Positions 18,185 through 25,900 of a DNA stretch of 64,000 bases are shown here, piece by piece. Below the pieces are notes generated by a model. It was not told where the DNA came from. It did not search any database and was given only the letters and a program-made list of their open reading frames with translations. The translations under genes were made by a program, and so were the position numbers. This DNA is from Sphingomonas sp. BK580 (GTDB lineage: Bacteria > Pseudomonadota > Alphaproteobacteria > Sphingomonadales > Sphingomonadaceae), in contig NZ_JACIAY010000002.1 of the NCBI RefSeq assembly GCF_014194975.1, positions 124,001-188,000 on the forward strand, written 5' to 3'. How positions within the stretch are numbered: the stretch's first letter is position 1; each line of letters begins with the position of its first letter.

Positions 18185-19144
18185 ATGAGCACCTATCCGA
18201 TCCGCGCGCTCGCCGAGACCGGCCCCGCGCGTGCCGCTGCCTGGCCCTATGTCGGCACCGCGCTGGACCTATCGGCCACGGCGGCGGAGCAGCCAAACGG
18301 GGCGCAAGCGGTGACGCCGATCGAACCCGTGGCGCGGCGACCCGTGCCCCTCGGCCTCGCGCTCGCCGCGCTGTTCCTCGCGCTGCTGCTCGTCGCCGCG
18401 CTCGCCCCCGGGCTGGTGATCGGCGGCGACCCGCTGGTCGGGAGCGGGCGCGACGCCTTCTACGCGCCGAGCGCCGCGCACTGGCTCGGCACCGACGAGA
18501 ACGGGCGCGACGTGCTGGTGCGTCTGGTGCATGGCGTGCGCCCGTCGCTGCTGATGGGGTTCGCCGCGACCGCGCTCGCGCTGGTGGCCGGCACCGCGCT
18601 CGGCCTCGTCGCGGGTCTCGGCGGACGCGTCGCCGACGCACTGGTCGGGCGCCTGCTCGACACGCTGCTGGCCTTCCCCGACCTGCTGCTCGCGCTCGTC
18701 ATCATCACCTTCTTCGGCCAGGGGCTCGGCAACGCGATCGTCGCGGTCGGCGTCGCGGCAACCCCCCGCTACGCGCGCATGGTCCGGGCGCAGGCCAAGC
18801 TGGTGCGCGCCAGCGGCTATGTCGAGGCGGCGCGCACGCTCGGTCAGCCCGCCCCGGTGCTGATCTGGCGTCACGTCCTGCCCAATGCGGTGCGGCCCGT
18901 CCTGTTGGTCGCGGCGATGGGGGTCGGGGTGAGCATCGGCGCGGGTGCGGCACTCAGCTTCCTCGGCTTCGGCGCTCCGCCACCCGCGCCCGAATGGGGT
19001 GCGATGCTCGCGGTCGGGCGCAACTTCCTCGCCAACGCCTGGTGGCTGGTCGCCGCGCCGGGCACTGCGATCACGCTCACCGTGTTGGCGGTCACCGCGC
19101 TCGGCCGCGCCGCGATCCGCCACGGCGAGGGGCGCGGGCTGTGA
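18185..19144 (+). CDS. ABC transporter permease (DppC/OppC type)
   Basis: A 319-residue inner-membrane permease of the DppC type. After a polar N-terminus of about 50 residues come the first helix (LGLALAALFLALLLVAALAP), the family motif HWLGTDENGRDVLVRLVHG and several more helices. The EAA loop is around SGYVEAARTLGQPAPVLIWRH. GGAGA lies before the ATG. It pairs with the DppB-type permease at 14545-15474. Its stop overlaps the GTG of the ATPase gene by four bases. Confidence 0.93.
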   Translation: MSTYPIRALAETGPARAAAWPYVGTALDLSATAAEQPNGAQAVTPIEPVARRPVPLGLALAALFLALLLVAALAPGLVIGGDPLVGSGRDAFYAPSAAHWLGTDENGRDVLVRLVHGVRPSLLMGFAATALALVAGTALGLVAGLGGRVADALVGRLLDTLLAFPDLLLALVIITFFGQGLGNAIVAVGVAATPRYARMVRAQAKLVRASGYVEAARTLGQPAPVLIWRHVLPNAVRPVLLVAAMGVGVSIGAGAALSFLGFGAPPPAPEWGAMLAVGRNFLANAWWLVAAPGTAITLTVLAVTALGRAAIRHGEGRGL

Positions 19145-20781
19145 CGATCGCCTTCCCCGCTCCGCGCGCACCGCTCGTCGAGGTCGACCGGCTCTCGGTC
19201 GCCTTCGGCGACGCCGCGCCGGTGCTGAGCGAGGTGAGCTTCACCGTCGCGCCGGGCGAGTGCCTCGCGCTGGTGGGTGAGTCGGGCTCGGGCAAGAGCG
19301 TCACCGCGCGCTCGCTGATCGGGCTGGCGGGGCAGCGCGCGCGCACCGCGGCAGCCCGGCTGGCGTTCGCGGGCGACGACCTGCTCGGCTATCGCGAGCG
19401 CGACTGGCGCGCGCTGCGCGGGCGGCGCGTCGGCTTCGTGCTGCAGGACGCGCTCGGCGCGCTCGACCCGCTGCGCACCGTCGGCGCCGAGATCGAGGAG
19501 CCGCTCCGCGCCGCGGGCGGGCTGACCCGCGCCGAGCGCCGCGAGCGTTCGATCGAGCTGCTCCGCGCGGTGCACGTGCCCGAGCCCGAGCTGCGCGCGC
19601 GCCAGCATCCGCGCCAGCTCTCGGGCGGGCTGCGCCAGCGCGCGCTGATCGCCGCCGCGATCGCCAGTGACCCCGCGCTGCTGATCGCCGACGAGCCGAC
19701 CACCGCGCTCGACGCCGCGGTGCAGGCGCAGATCCTCGAGCTGCTGCGCGGCCTGCGCTCGCGCGACGGCGCGCTCATCGTCGTCAGCCACGATCTCGCG
19801 GTGGTGGCGCAGCTGGCCGACCGGATCGCGGTGATGCGCCACGGCCGGATCGTCGAGCAGGGCAGCGCCGCCGCCATCCTCGGCGAACCGCGCCATGCGT
19901 ACACACGCGCGCTGGTCGAGGCCGCGGCCGCGATCCACGGTGCCCGGCCGCGCGTGGCCGCCTCGCCAGCCGCGGTGGTCCCGCTCGCGCCGGCGGCACC
20001 GCTGCTCGCCGCCGCGGGCGTGAGCAAGTCCTATCCCGGCGCCGACCGCCAGCGCCGCACGGTGGTGAGCGACGTGAGCCTCGCGCTGCACGCGGGCGAG
20101 ACGATCGGACTGGTCGGCGCCTCGGGCTCGGGCAAGACGACGCTGACGCGCATGCTGCTCGGACTGGAGGCGCCCGACGCCGGCCAGGTGCGCTGGTCGG
20201 GCGACGACTGGCGCGACCTGCCCGCGCGCGAGCGACGCGTGCGGCGCCGCGGCGTCCAGGTGATCTTCCAGGACCCGCTCGCCTCGTTCGACCCCCGCTA
20301 TACCGTGCGCCGCGTGCTCGACGAGCCGCTCGCGCTGCGCGGTGTCGCGCGCGGTGATCGGCACGACCGCGCCGCGGCGCTGCTGCGGCTGGTGCGGCTC
20401 GACGCCGGGCTGCTCGCGCGCCGGCCGATCGAGCTCTCCGGCGGACAGCGCCAGCGCGTCGCGATCGCGCGCGCGCTCGCGCTCGAGCCGCGCGCGCTGA
20501 TCTGCGACGAGCCCGTCTCCGCGCTCGACGTCTCGGTGCAGGCCGAGGTGCTCGCGCTGCTCGACGACCTGAAGGCGCGGCTCGGCCTCGCCTGCCTCTT
20601 CATCAGCCACGACCTCGGCGTGGTGCGCCGCGTCAGTGACCGGATCGCGGTGATGCACGAGGGCCGGCTGGTCGAAGACGGGCCGGCCGACCGGCTCTTC
20701 GCCGCGCCGGCGCATCCCTACACGCGCGCGCTCCTGGCCGCGATTCCGTCGCTCGATCCCGTGAGGTCAGCCCATGCCTAA
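19141..20781 (+). CDS. Fused double ABC transporter ATPase (DppD-DppF type)
   Basis: A 546-residue protein with two complete ABC ATPase domains, corresponding to DppD and DppF joined in one chain. Domain 1 has Walker A GESGSGKS (about residues 46-53), signature LSGGLRQR and Walker B LLIADEPTTALD. Domain 2 has Walker A GASGSGKT (about 326-333), signature LSGGQRQR and Walker B LICDEPVSALD. Both carry the H-loop (VVSHDL, FISHDL) and the C-terminal HPYTRALL-type oligopeptide extension. The GTG start at 19141 overlaps the permease stop (GTGA). It energises the importer formed by the two permeases. Confidence 0.94.
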   Translation: MTIAFPAPRAPLVEVDRLSVAFGDAAPVLSEVSFTVAPGECLALVGESGSGKSVTARSLIGLAGQRARTAAARLAFAGDDLLGYRERDWRALRGRRVGFVLQDALGALDPLRTVGAEIEEPLRAAGGLTRAERRERSIELLRAVHVPEPELRARQHPRQLSGGLRQRALIAAAIASDPALLIADEPTTALDAAVQAQILELLRGLRSRDGALIVVSHDLAVVAQLADRIAVMRHGRIVEQGSAAAILGEPRHAYTRALVEAAAAIHGARPRVAASPAAVVPLAPAAPLLAAAGVSKSYPGADRQRRTVVSDVSLALHAGETIGLVGASGSGKTTLTRMLLGLEAPDAGQVRWSGDDWRDLPARERRVRRRGVQVIFQDPLASFDPRYTVRRVLDEPLALRGVARGDRHDRAAALLRLVRLDAGLLARRPIELSGGQRQRVAIARALALEPRALICDEPVSALDVSVQAEVLALLDDLKARLGLACLFISHDLGVVRRVSDRIAVMHEGRLVEDGPADRLFAAPAHPYTRALLAAIPSLDPVRSAHA

Positions 20782-22213
20782 GCAGCTCCACGTCAACCTG
20801 TTCGAGATGAACTGCGTCAGCCATATCGTCCACGGCCTGTGGGTGCATCCGGACAACAACCGGCACCGATTCAACGATCTCGATTATTGGACTGAGCTGG
20901 CGCAGCTGCTCGAGCACGGCGAGTTCGACGGCGTCTTCCTCGCCGACGTCATCGGCGCCTATGACGGCTTCCGCGACGGCGTCGACACCGCGCTGCGCGA
21001 GGCGGTGCAGATCCCGTCGAACGACCCGCTGCTCGTCATCCCGGCGATGGCGGCGGTGACGCGGCACCTCGGCTTCGGCGTCACCTTCTCCACCACCTAC
21101 GAGCCGCCCTTCGCCTTCGCGCGGCGGATGAGCACGCTCGACCATCTCACCAAGGGGCGGGTGGGGTGGAACATCGTCACCTCCTACCTTCCCAACGCGG
21201 CGCGCAACTTCGGCCATGCCGACGAGGTCGCGCACGACCACCGCTACGAGATCGCGGACGAGTACCTCGACGTGCTGTACAAGCTGTGGGAGGGCTCGTG
21301 GGACGACGACGCGGTGATCGTCGACCGCGCCAACCGCGTCTACACCGACCCCGCCAAGGTCCGTTACATCCACCATCACGGCACGCACTTCCGCGTCGCC
21401 GGTCCGCACCTGACCCAGCCCAGCCCGCAGCGCACCCCGGTCCTGTACCAGGCGACGGGCTCGCGCGCGGGCATCGCCTTCGCCGGGCGCCACGCCGAGG
21501 TGGTGTTCACCGGCGGCGCGACCCAGGCGGACGTGCGCGCCAACATCGCCGCGATGCGCGTCGCCGCGGTCGCGCAGGAGCGCGACCCGGCCGGCATCAA
21601 GTTCGTCGTCCAGGCCGGCATCATCGTCGCCAAGGACAGCGACGCGGTCGCCGCCAAGCTCGACGCCTATCGCCGCCTGCTGAGCGTCGAGGGCAAACTG
21701 GTCCACGCCATGTCGAAGGTGGATTACACGCGCTACCCGCGCGACACGCCGCTCGCCCAGGTGCCCGGCGCCGATCCGTCGCGCTGGGCGCGGCTGGCGC
21801 TGGCGGGCGGCACCGCGGTGACGGTCGGCGACGTGCTCGACGCGCTCGCCGGCTTCGACGAGGACCGCTTCTTCGTCGCGGGCACGCCCGAGATCGTCGC
21901 CGACGCGATCGAGCGCTGGCTCGACGAGGACGGGATCGACGGCATCAACCTGCGCCAGTATCTCTCCTTCGAGACCGCGCGCGACTTCATCGAGCTGGTC
22001 ATCCCCGAGCTGCGCCGCCGCGGCCGCTACCGCGACGGCTACGTGCCCGGCGAGACGCTGCGCGAGCGGCTGTTCGGCGCCGGCCACGCGCGCCTGCCCG
22101 CCGACCATCACGGCGCGCGCTACCGCGATCCGGGCGCGCTCTCCCATCCCGCGGCGCCGCTTCGCCTCGTCGAGGCCGCGCCGCTCCAGGCCAACGCGAG
22201 GATGCAGTCATGA
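20774..22213 (+). CDS. NtaA/SnaA/DszA-family FMN-dependent monooxygenase (second)
   Basis: A 479-residue luciferase-like monooxygenase of the NtaA/DszA branch, paralogous to the one at 16817. It shows LEHGEFDGVFLADVIGAYD, LGFGVTFSTTYEPPFAFARR, LDHLTKGRVGWNIVTSYLP and RVAGPHLTQPSPQRTPVLYQ. It begins inside the ATPase gene, overlapping it by 8 bp, with GTGAGG as ribosome binding site. It is predicted to be cytoplasmic and FMNH2-dependent. The two NtaA-like enzymes differ strongly in the substrate-contacting loops, so they may act on different steps or different sulfur compounds. Confidence 0.9.
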   Translation: MPKQLHVNLFEMNCVSHIVHGLWVHPDNNRHRFNDLDYWTELAQLLEHGEFDGVFLADVIGAYDGFRDGVDTALREAVQIPSNDPLLVIPAMAAVTRHLGFGVTFSTTYEPPFAFARRMSTLDHLTKGRVGWNIVTSYLPNAARNFGHADEVAHDHRYEIADEYLDVLYKLWEGSWDDDAVIVDRANRVYTDPAKVRYIHHHGTHFRVAGPHLTQPSPQRTPVLYQATGSRAGIAFAGRHAEVVFTGGATQADVRANIAAMRVAAVAQERDPAGIKFVVQAGIIVAKDSDAVAAKLDAYRRLLSVEGKLVHAMSKVDYTRYPRDTPLAQVPGADPSRWARLALAGGTAVTVGDVLDALAGFDEDRFFVAGTPEIVADAIERWLDEDGIDGINLRQYLSFETARDFIELVIPELRRRGRYRDGYVPGETLRERLFGAGHARLPADHHGARYRDPGALSHPAAPLRLVEAAPLQANARMQS

Positions 22214-23388
22214 CGCTCGACTTCCACTGGTTCCTGCCCACCTACGGCGACAGCCGCGAGATCGTCGGCGGCGGGCATGGCGTCCCCGCCGGCACCGCGG
22301 GTGGCGCGCGACCCGCCTCGATCGCCTATCTCGGCCAGATCGCGCGCAGCGCGGAGCAGCTCGGCTTCGTCGGCGCGCTGACCCCGACCGGGGCGTGGTG
22401 CGAGGACGCCTGGCTCGCCACCGCGATGCTGGTGGAGGTGACGGAGCGGCTCAAGTTCCTCGTCGCTTTCCGCCCCGGCCTGATCTCGCCGACGCTCTCG
22501 GCGCAGATGGCGGCGACCTTCCAGCGCCACTCGCAGGGGCGGCTGCTGCTCAACGTCGTGGTCGGCGGCGAGCAGCACGAGCAGCAGGCGTACGGTGACT
22601 TCCTGTCCAAGGACGAGCGCTACGCGCGCGCCGACGAGTTCCTGACGATCGTGCGCGCGCTGTGGCGCGACGGCCGCGCCGACTTCGACGGCGAGCACCT
22701 GCGCGTCGTCGGTGCCACGATCCCGCGCCTGCCCGATCCGGTGCCGCCGCTCTACTTCGGCGGCTCGTCGGCCGCGGCGGGACCGGTCGCGGCGACGCAT
22801 AGCGACGTCTATCTCACCTGGGGCGAGCCGCTCGACGCGGTGGCCAAGAAGGTTGCCTGGATACGGGATCTCGCCGCGCAGCGGGGGCGGACGCTACGCT
22901 ACGGTATCCGGCTCCACGTCATCAGCCGCGACACCTCGGAACAGGCCTGGGCCGAGGCGGAGCGGCTGCTCCGCGGGATCGATCCCGCCACCATCGCGTC
23001 GGTGCAGGCGGGACTGGCGCGAAGCGAGTCCGAGGGGCAGAAGCGCATGATCGCGCTGCACCAAGGCTCCACCGCCAACTTGGAGATCGCGCCCAATCTG
23101 TGGGCGGGGGTCGGGCTCGTGCGCGGTGGCGCCGGCACCGCGCTCGTCGGCAGCCACACGGAAGTGGCGGAGCGCATCAAGGAATATGCCGCGGTGGGGA
23201 TCGACGAGTTCGTGCTCTCGGGCGTCCCGCACCTCGAGGAGGCCTATTGGTTCGGCGAGGGTGTGTTGCCGATCCTCGAGCGCGATGGTCTGTGGCGTCA
23301 CCCGGCCGGTCGACTCGCCGAGAGCGGGGCCGCCGACGTGCCCTTCGCGCCGGCGAAGACGCGCGCGCCCGTCGCGAGTGCCAGCTGA
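22210..23388 (+). CDS. ssuD: Alkanesulfonate monooxygenase, FMNH2-dependent
   Basis: A 392-residue protein matching SsuD along its length: LDFHWFLPTYGDSRE at the start, PTGAWCEDAWLATAM with the active-site-region cysteine, YFGGSSAAAGPVAATHSDVY, YGIRLHVISRDTSEQAWAEA, and NLEIAPNLWAGVGLVRGGAG followed by EFVLSGVPHLEEAYWFGEG. SsuD cleaves alkanesulfonates to aldehyde and sulfite using FMNH2 supplied by SsuE. The ATG at 22210 overlaps the previous stop (ATGA). This is the firmest biochemical anchor for calling the cluster an organosulfur system. No ssuE or other flavin reductase is present in the window. Confidence 0.93.
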   Translation: MTLDFHWFLPTYGDSREIVGGGHGVPAGTAGGARPASIAYLGQIARSAEQLGFVGALTPTGAWCEDAWLATAMLVEVTERLKFLVAFRPGLISPTLSAQMAATFQRHSQGRLLLNVVVGGEQHEQQAYGDFLSKDERYARADEFLTIVRALWRDGRADFDGEHLRVVGATIPRLPDPVPPLYFGGSSAAAGPVAATHSDVYLTWGEPLDAVAKKVAWIRDLAAQRGRTLRYGIRLHVISRDTSEQAWAEAERLLRGIDPATIASVQAGLARSESEGQKRMIALHQGSTANLEIAPNLWAGVGLVRGGAGTALVGSHTEVAERIKEYAAVGIDEFVLSGVPHLEEAYWFGEGVLPILERDGLWRHPAGRLAESGAADVPFAPAKTRAPVASAS

Positions 23389-23711
23389 TGGCGGCAGGTG
23401 ACGACCTCGCGACCGGCGAGCGACTGTTGGCCGAGGTAAGCGCAGGCGTTGCCGACGACGCGCTCGCCCACGATCCCGGCACGCTGGCCGAGATCGGCCG
23501 GCTGCGCACCCGGCTCGACGCTGCCGCCGCGCTGGCCGCGCGGGACGGCGCGGGCGATGAGGCCGCGGTCCTGGCGCGCGCGCTGCTCCTGGACCTGTTC
23601 GGTACGTTCCCCACCCGCGTGACCTGGACGCCGGAGCGTAGCGACGAGGCGCTCCACCTGCACCACGCTGCGATCGGACGGGCGTTGCTGGCCGCGGAGG
23701 CACGGCTGTGA
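23388..23711 (+). CDS. Small unknown protein within the organosulfur operon
   Basis: A 107-residue, mostly alpha-helical, acidic and Ala-rich protein I do not recognise. It begins MAAGDDLATGERLLAEVSAG and contains FGTFPTRVTWTPERSDEALH. Its ATG shares the last base of the ssuD stop codon (TGATG), and its own stop overlaps the GTG of the next oxygenase, so translation is coupled on both sides. No cysteine, signal peptide or membrane segment is present. A role as an accessory or stabilising subunit for a neighbouring oxygenase is possible but unsupported. Confidence 0.65.
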   Translation: MAAGDDLATGERLLAEVSAGVADDALAHDPGTLAEIGRLRTRLDAAAALAARDGAGDEAAVLARALLLDLFGTFPTRVTWTPERSDEALHLHHAAIGRALLAAEARL

Positions 23712-24931
23712 GCCTCGCTGCTGCGCGCGAGCGAGCGCCGTCGCGAAGGGCGCACGTCATCACGGGCGATGAGGAGGCGATCGCAGTGGCGCGCACGCTC
23801 GCGGCGGAGATCGCGGCCGGGGCGATCGCGCGCGATCGTGACCGGACCGTGCCGCAGCGCGAACTGGACGCGCTGTCTGCCTCGGGTCTGCTCGCGATCA
23901 CCGTGCCGCGCGCCTTCGGTGGCGCCGATGCCGCTTACGCCACGGTGGTGGAGGTCTTCCGGCTGCTGTCCATCGCCGATCCGGCGATCGGCCAGTTGCC
24001 GCAGAACCATTTCCTCTTCGTCGAGGCGCTGCGCCAGGACGGCACGCCCGACCAGCAACGCCGCTTCTTCAACGAGGTGCTCAGCGGCGCCCGCCTCGGT
24101 AACGCGCAGGCCGAGCGCGGGTCCTCGGCGCTCGACCTGCGCACGCGACTGACGCGGGACGGCGACGCCTTTCGCCTGAACGGCACCAAATATTATTGCA
24201 CCGGCGCACTGACGGCGCAGTGGATCCCGGTCGCCGCCATCGACGCGGATGAGCGGCAGGTGCTCGCCTTCGTCCGACGCGAGGCCGAGGGCGTCGACGT
24301 GCTCGGAGACTGGGACGTGATCGGTCAGCGCGTCACCTTTAGCGGGACGGCGCGCTTCGACAACGTGCTCGTCTCCGCCGGCGATGTGGTGCCGCACTGG
24401 CGGCTGTTCGACCGGCCGACGCTCTTCCACTCCTACGGTGTGCTGCTCCACGCCGCGATCGACGTCGGCATCGCGCGGGCGGCGCTGGAGGATCTGATCG
24501 CCGCGGTGCGGCAGCGCCAGCGGCCGCGGCTCGGCGCGCGCGCGCCATCGGCAGAGGAGGATCGCCTCCTCCAGGCGCGGCTGGGGCGTGCGGCGGTCGA
24601 GCTCCACGCGCTGGAGGCGCTGCTCGGCGCCACGGCGGTGCAGCACGATCGAGCCGCGACGGCCGGGATCGACGAGGAGGCGTCGGGCAGAGCCGCCGTC
24701 GCCGCCTTCGCGGTGAAGGCGCTGGCGGAGGACGTCGCGATCGATTCGGCCAACCTGCTGTTCGCGCTGTCGGGCGCATCGGCCGCGGAGAGCCGCCACG
24801 GCTATGATCGGCATTGGCGCAATGCCCGCGTCCACACCATCCACGACGCCAATGACTGGCGGCTGGTCCTCGTCGGTGAGCACGCTGTTCATGGAGTCTA
24901 CCCCGCGAAGCCGGTACGCCGCGGACGGTGA
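23708..24931 (+). CDS. SfnB-family acyl-CoA-dehydrogenase-fold monooxygenase, last gene of operon
   Basis: A 407-residue protein of the SfnB/DszC group. It shows GLLAITVPRAFGGADAAYA, GNAQAERGSSALDLRTRL, NGTKYYCTGALTAQWIPVAA and the C-terminal HGYDRHWRNARVHTIHDAN motif. SfnB is associated with use of dimethyl sulfone and related compounds in Pseudomonas. The GTG at 23708 overlaps the stop of the small upstream gene. It ends the run of overlapping plus-strand genes; the next gene is on the opposite strand. Its residues differ considerably from the DszC-like protein at 15515, so the two are not a recent duplication. Confidence 0.87.
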   Translation: MSLAAARERAPSRRAHVITGDEEAIAVARTLAAEIAAGAIARDRDRTVPQRELDALSASGLLAITVPRAFGGADAAYATVVEVFRLLSIADPAIGQLPQNHFLFVEALRQDGTPDQQRRFFNEVLSGARLGNAQAERGSSALDLRTRLTRDGDAFRLNGTKYYCTGALTAQWIPVAAIDADERQVLAFVRREAEGVDVLGDWDVIGQRVTFSGTARFDNVLVSAGDVVPHWRLFDRPTLFHSYGVLLHAAIDVGIARAALEDLIAAVRQRQRPRLGARAPSAEEDRLLQARLGRAAVELHALEALLGATAVQHDRAATAGIDEEASGRAAVAAFAVKALAEDVAIDSANLLFALSGASAAESRHGYDRHWRNARVHTIHDANDWRLVLVGEHAVHGVYPAKPVRRGR

Positions 24932-25033
24932 CGGCAGCCATGATCGCACGGGGTCGGGGCGGTCGGGGATGCCCATCGGGGCGGTGACGGATGTCGGAGG
25001 AAAACCGCCGACGCGTCGGCCTGCGTGGCGGCG

Positions 25034-25477
25034 TCAGCTCTGCCGATCACCATCGGACGGCGTCAGCCATTTCGCCATGACGATGCGGGGCGTCTCCTCG
25101 AAGCCGAGCTGTTCATAGAACGGTAGGACGGCGGCGTTCGCCTCGCGCACCATCAGTTGCACTTTGGCGATCTGGCGGTCGCGCAACCAGCCCTCGCCGG
25201 CAGCGATCAGCGCGCGGCCCACACCCGCCCTGCGGTCGCTCGGATCCGTCGCGACGTAGTAGAGCCAGCCGCGATGTCCGTCGTGCCCCACCATCACCGT
25301 CCCGACGATCAGCCCAGCCGCTTTCTCCGCGACCAGCACGCAGGACGACGGGCCGGCGATCGCACGCGCGAGATCGGCCACCGGATCATTGTACGCCGTC
25401 ACGAGACCGCAGGCACGCCAGAGTGCCATCACCGCTTCCTCATCCGCGCGACTGGCGGTCCGTACTGTCACATCCAT
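25034..25477 (-). CDS. GNAT family acetyltransferase (YpeA-like)
   Basis: A 147-residue GCN5-related N-acetyltransferase. It shows DEEAVMALWRACGLV, GWLYYVATDPSDRRAGVGRA, where the last part is the acetyl-CoA pyrophosphate loop, and VLPFYEQLGFEET near the end. It resembles the YpeA subgroup. The substrate is unknown. It converges on the organosulfur operon with about 100 bp between them. The ATG at 25477 has GAGGA immediately upstream, a short spacing. Confidence 0.92.
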   Translation of the reverse strand: MDVTVRTASRADEEAVMALWRACGLVTAYNDPVADLARAIAGPSSCVLVAEKAAGLIVGTVMVGHDGHRGWLYYVATDPSDRRAGVGRALIAAGEGWLRDRQIAKVQLMVREANAAVLPFYEQLGFEETPRIVMAKWLTPSDGDRQS

Positions 25478-25756
25478 GTCCTCGCCCTTAGCGTCCTGTC
25501 GCCGCGGAGCCAGCGTCGGCTGCTCCGCTCGATCTCGGACGGGCTGGACGGGTGTTCGCTCTCGAGGCGTGGTGCTGGCATGCGTCGGACGACGAGCGAC
25601 GGGTCGACGATCAGCCTCGCCGAGCGGAGATCATGCAAAAGGCGGCACGCCGCGCGCGTTCAACGCTCGCCGGTGCCGCCGCTTCGCCCCGCTGAGAGCG
25701 ACGAGCATCGTCGCCCCGGCCTCCATCCGCCGATTTCCGCCGAGACGGCTTAGAGA

Positions 25757-25831
25757 TGGTGACCCCTACGGGGCTCGAACCCGTGTTTCAGCCGTGAAAG
25801 GGCCGCGTCCTAACCACTAGACGAAGGGGCC
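25757..25831 (-). tRNA. tRNA-Glu (anticodon UUC)
   Basis: On the minus strand the sequence folds as a tRNA: acceptor stem GGCCCCT pairing with AGGGGTC, anticodon arm with CTTTCAC giving anticodon TTC, T arm GGGTTCGAGCCC, and an encoded CCA at 25757-25759. The D arm contains TAGTGGTTAGGA. It lies just downstream of recJ on the same strand. Confidence 0.95.
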
Positions 25832-25900
25832 GTGAGGCGGCTGGTCGGTTAGGGGCAAAGCGGCGAGCGGTCAAGGCGCTTCGCCGCTCCGCCGCACGGC

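Noticed and set aside
25157-25753. 198-codon plus-strand frame over the GNAT gene
   Set aside because: The minus-strand GNAT protein is clear; the plus-strand translation has no motif and runs into the tRNA region.
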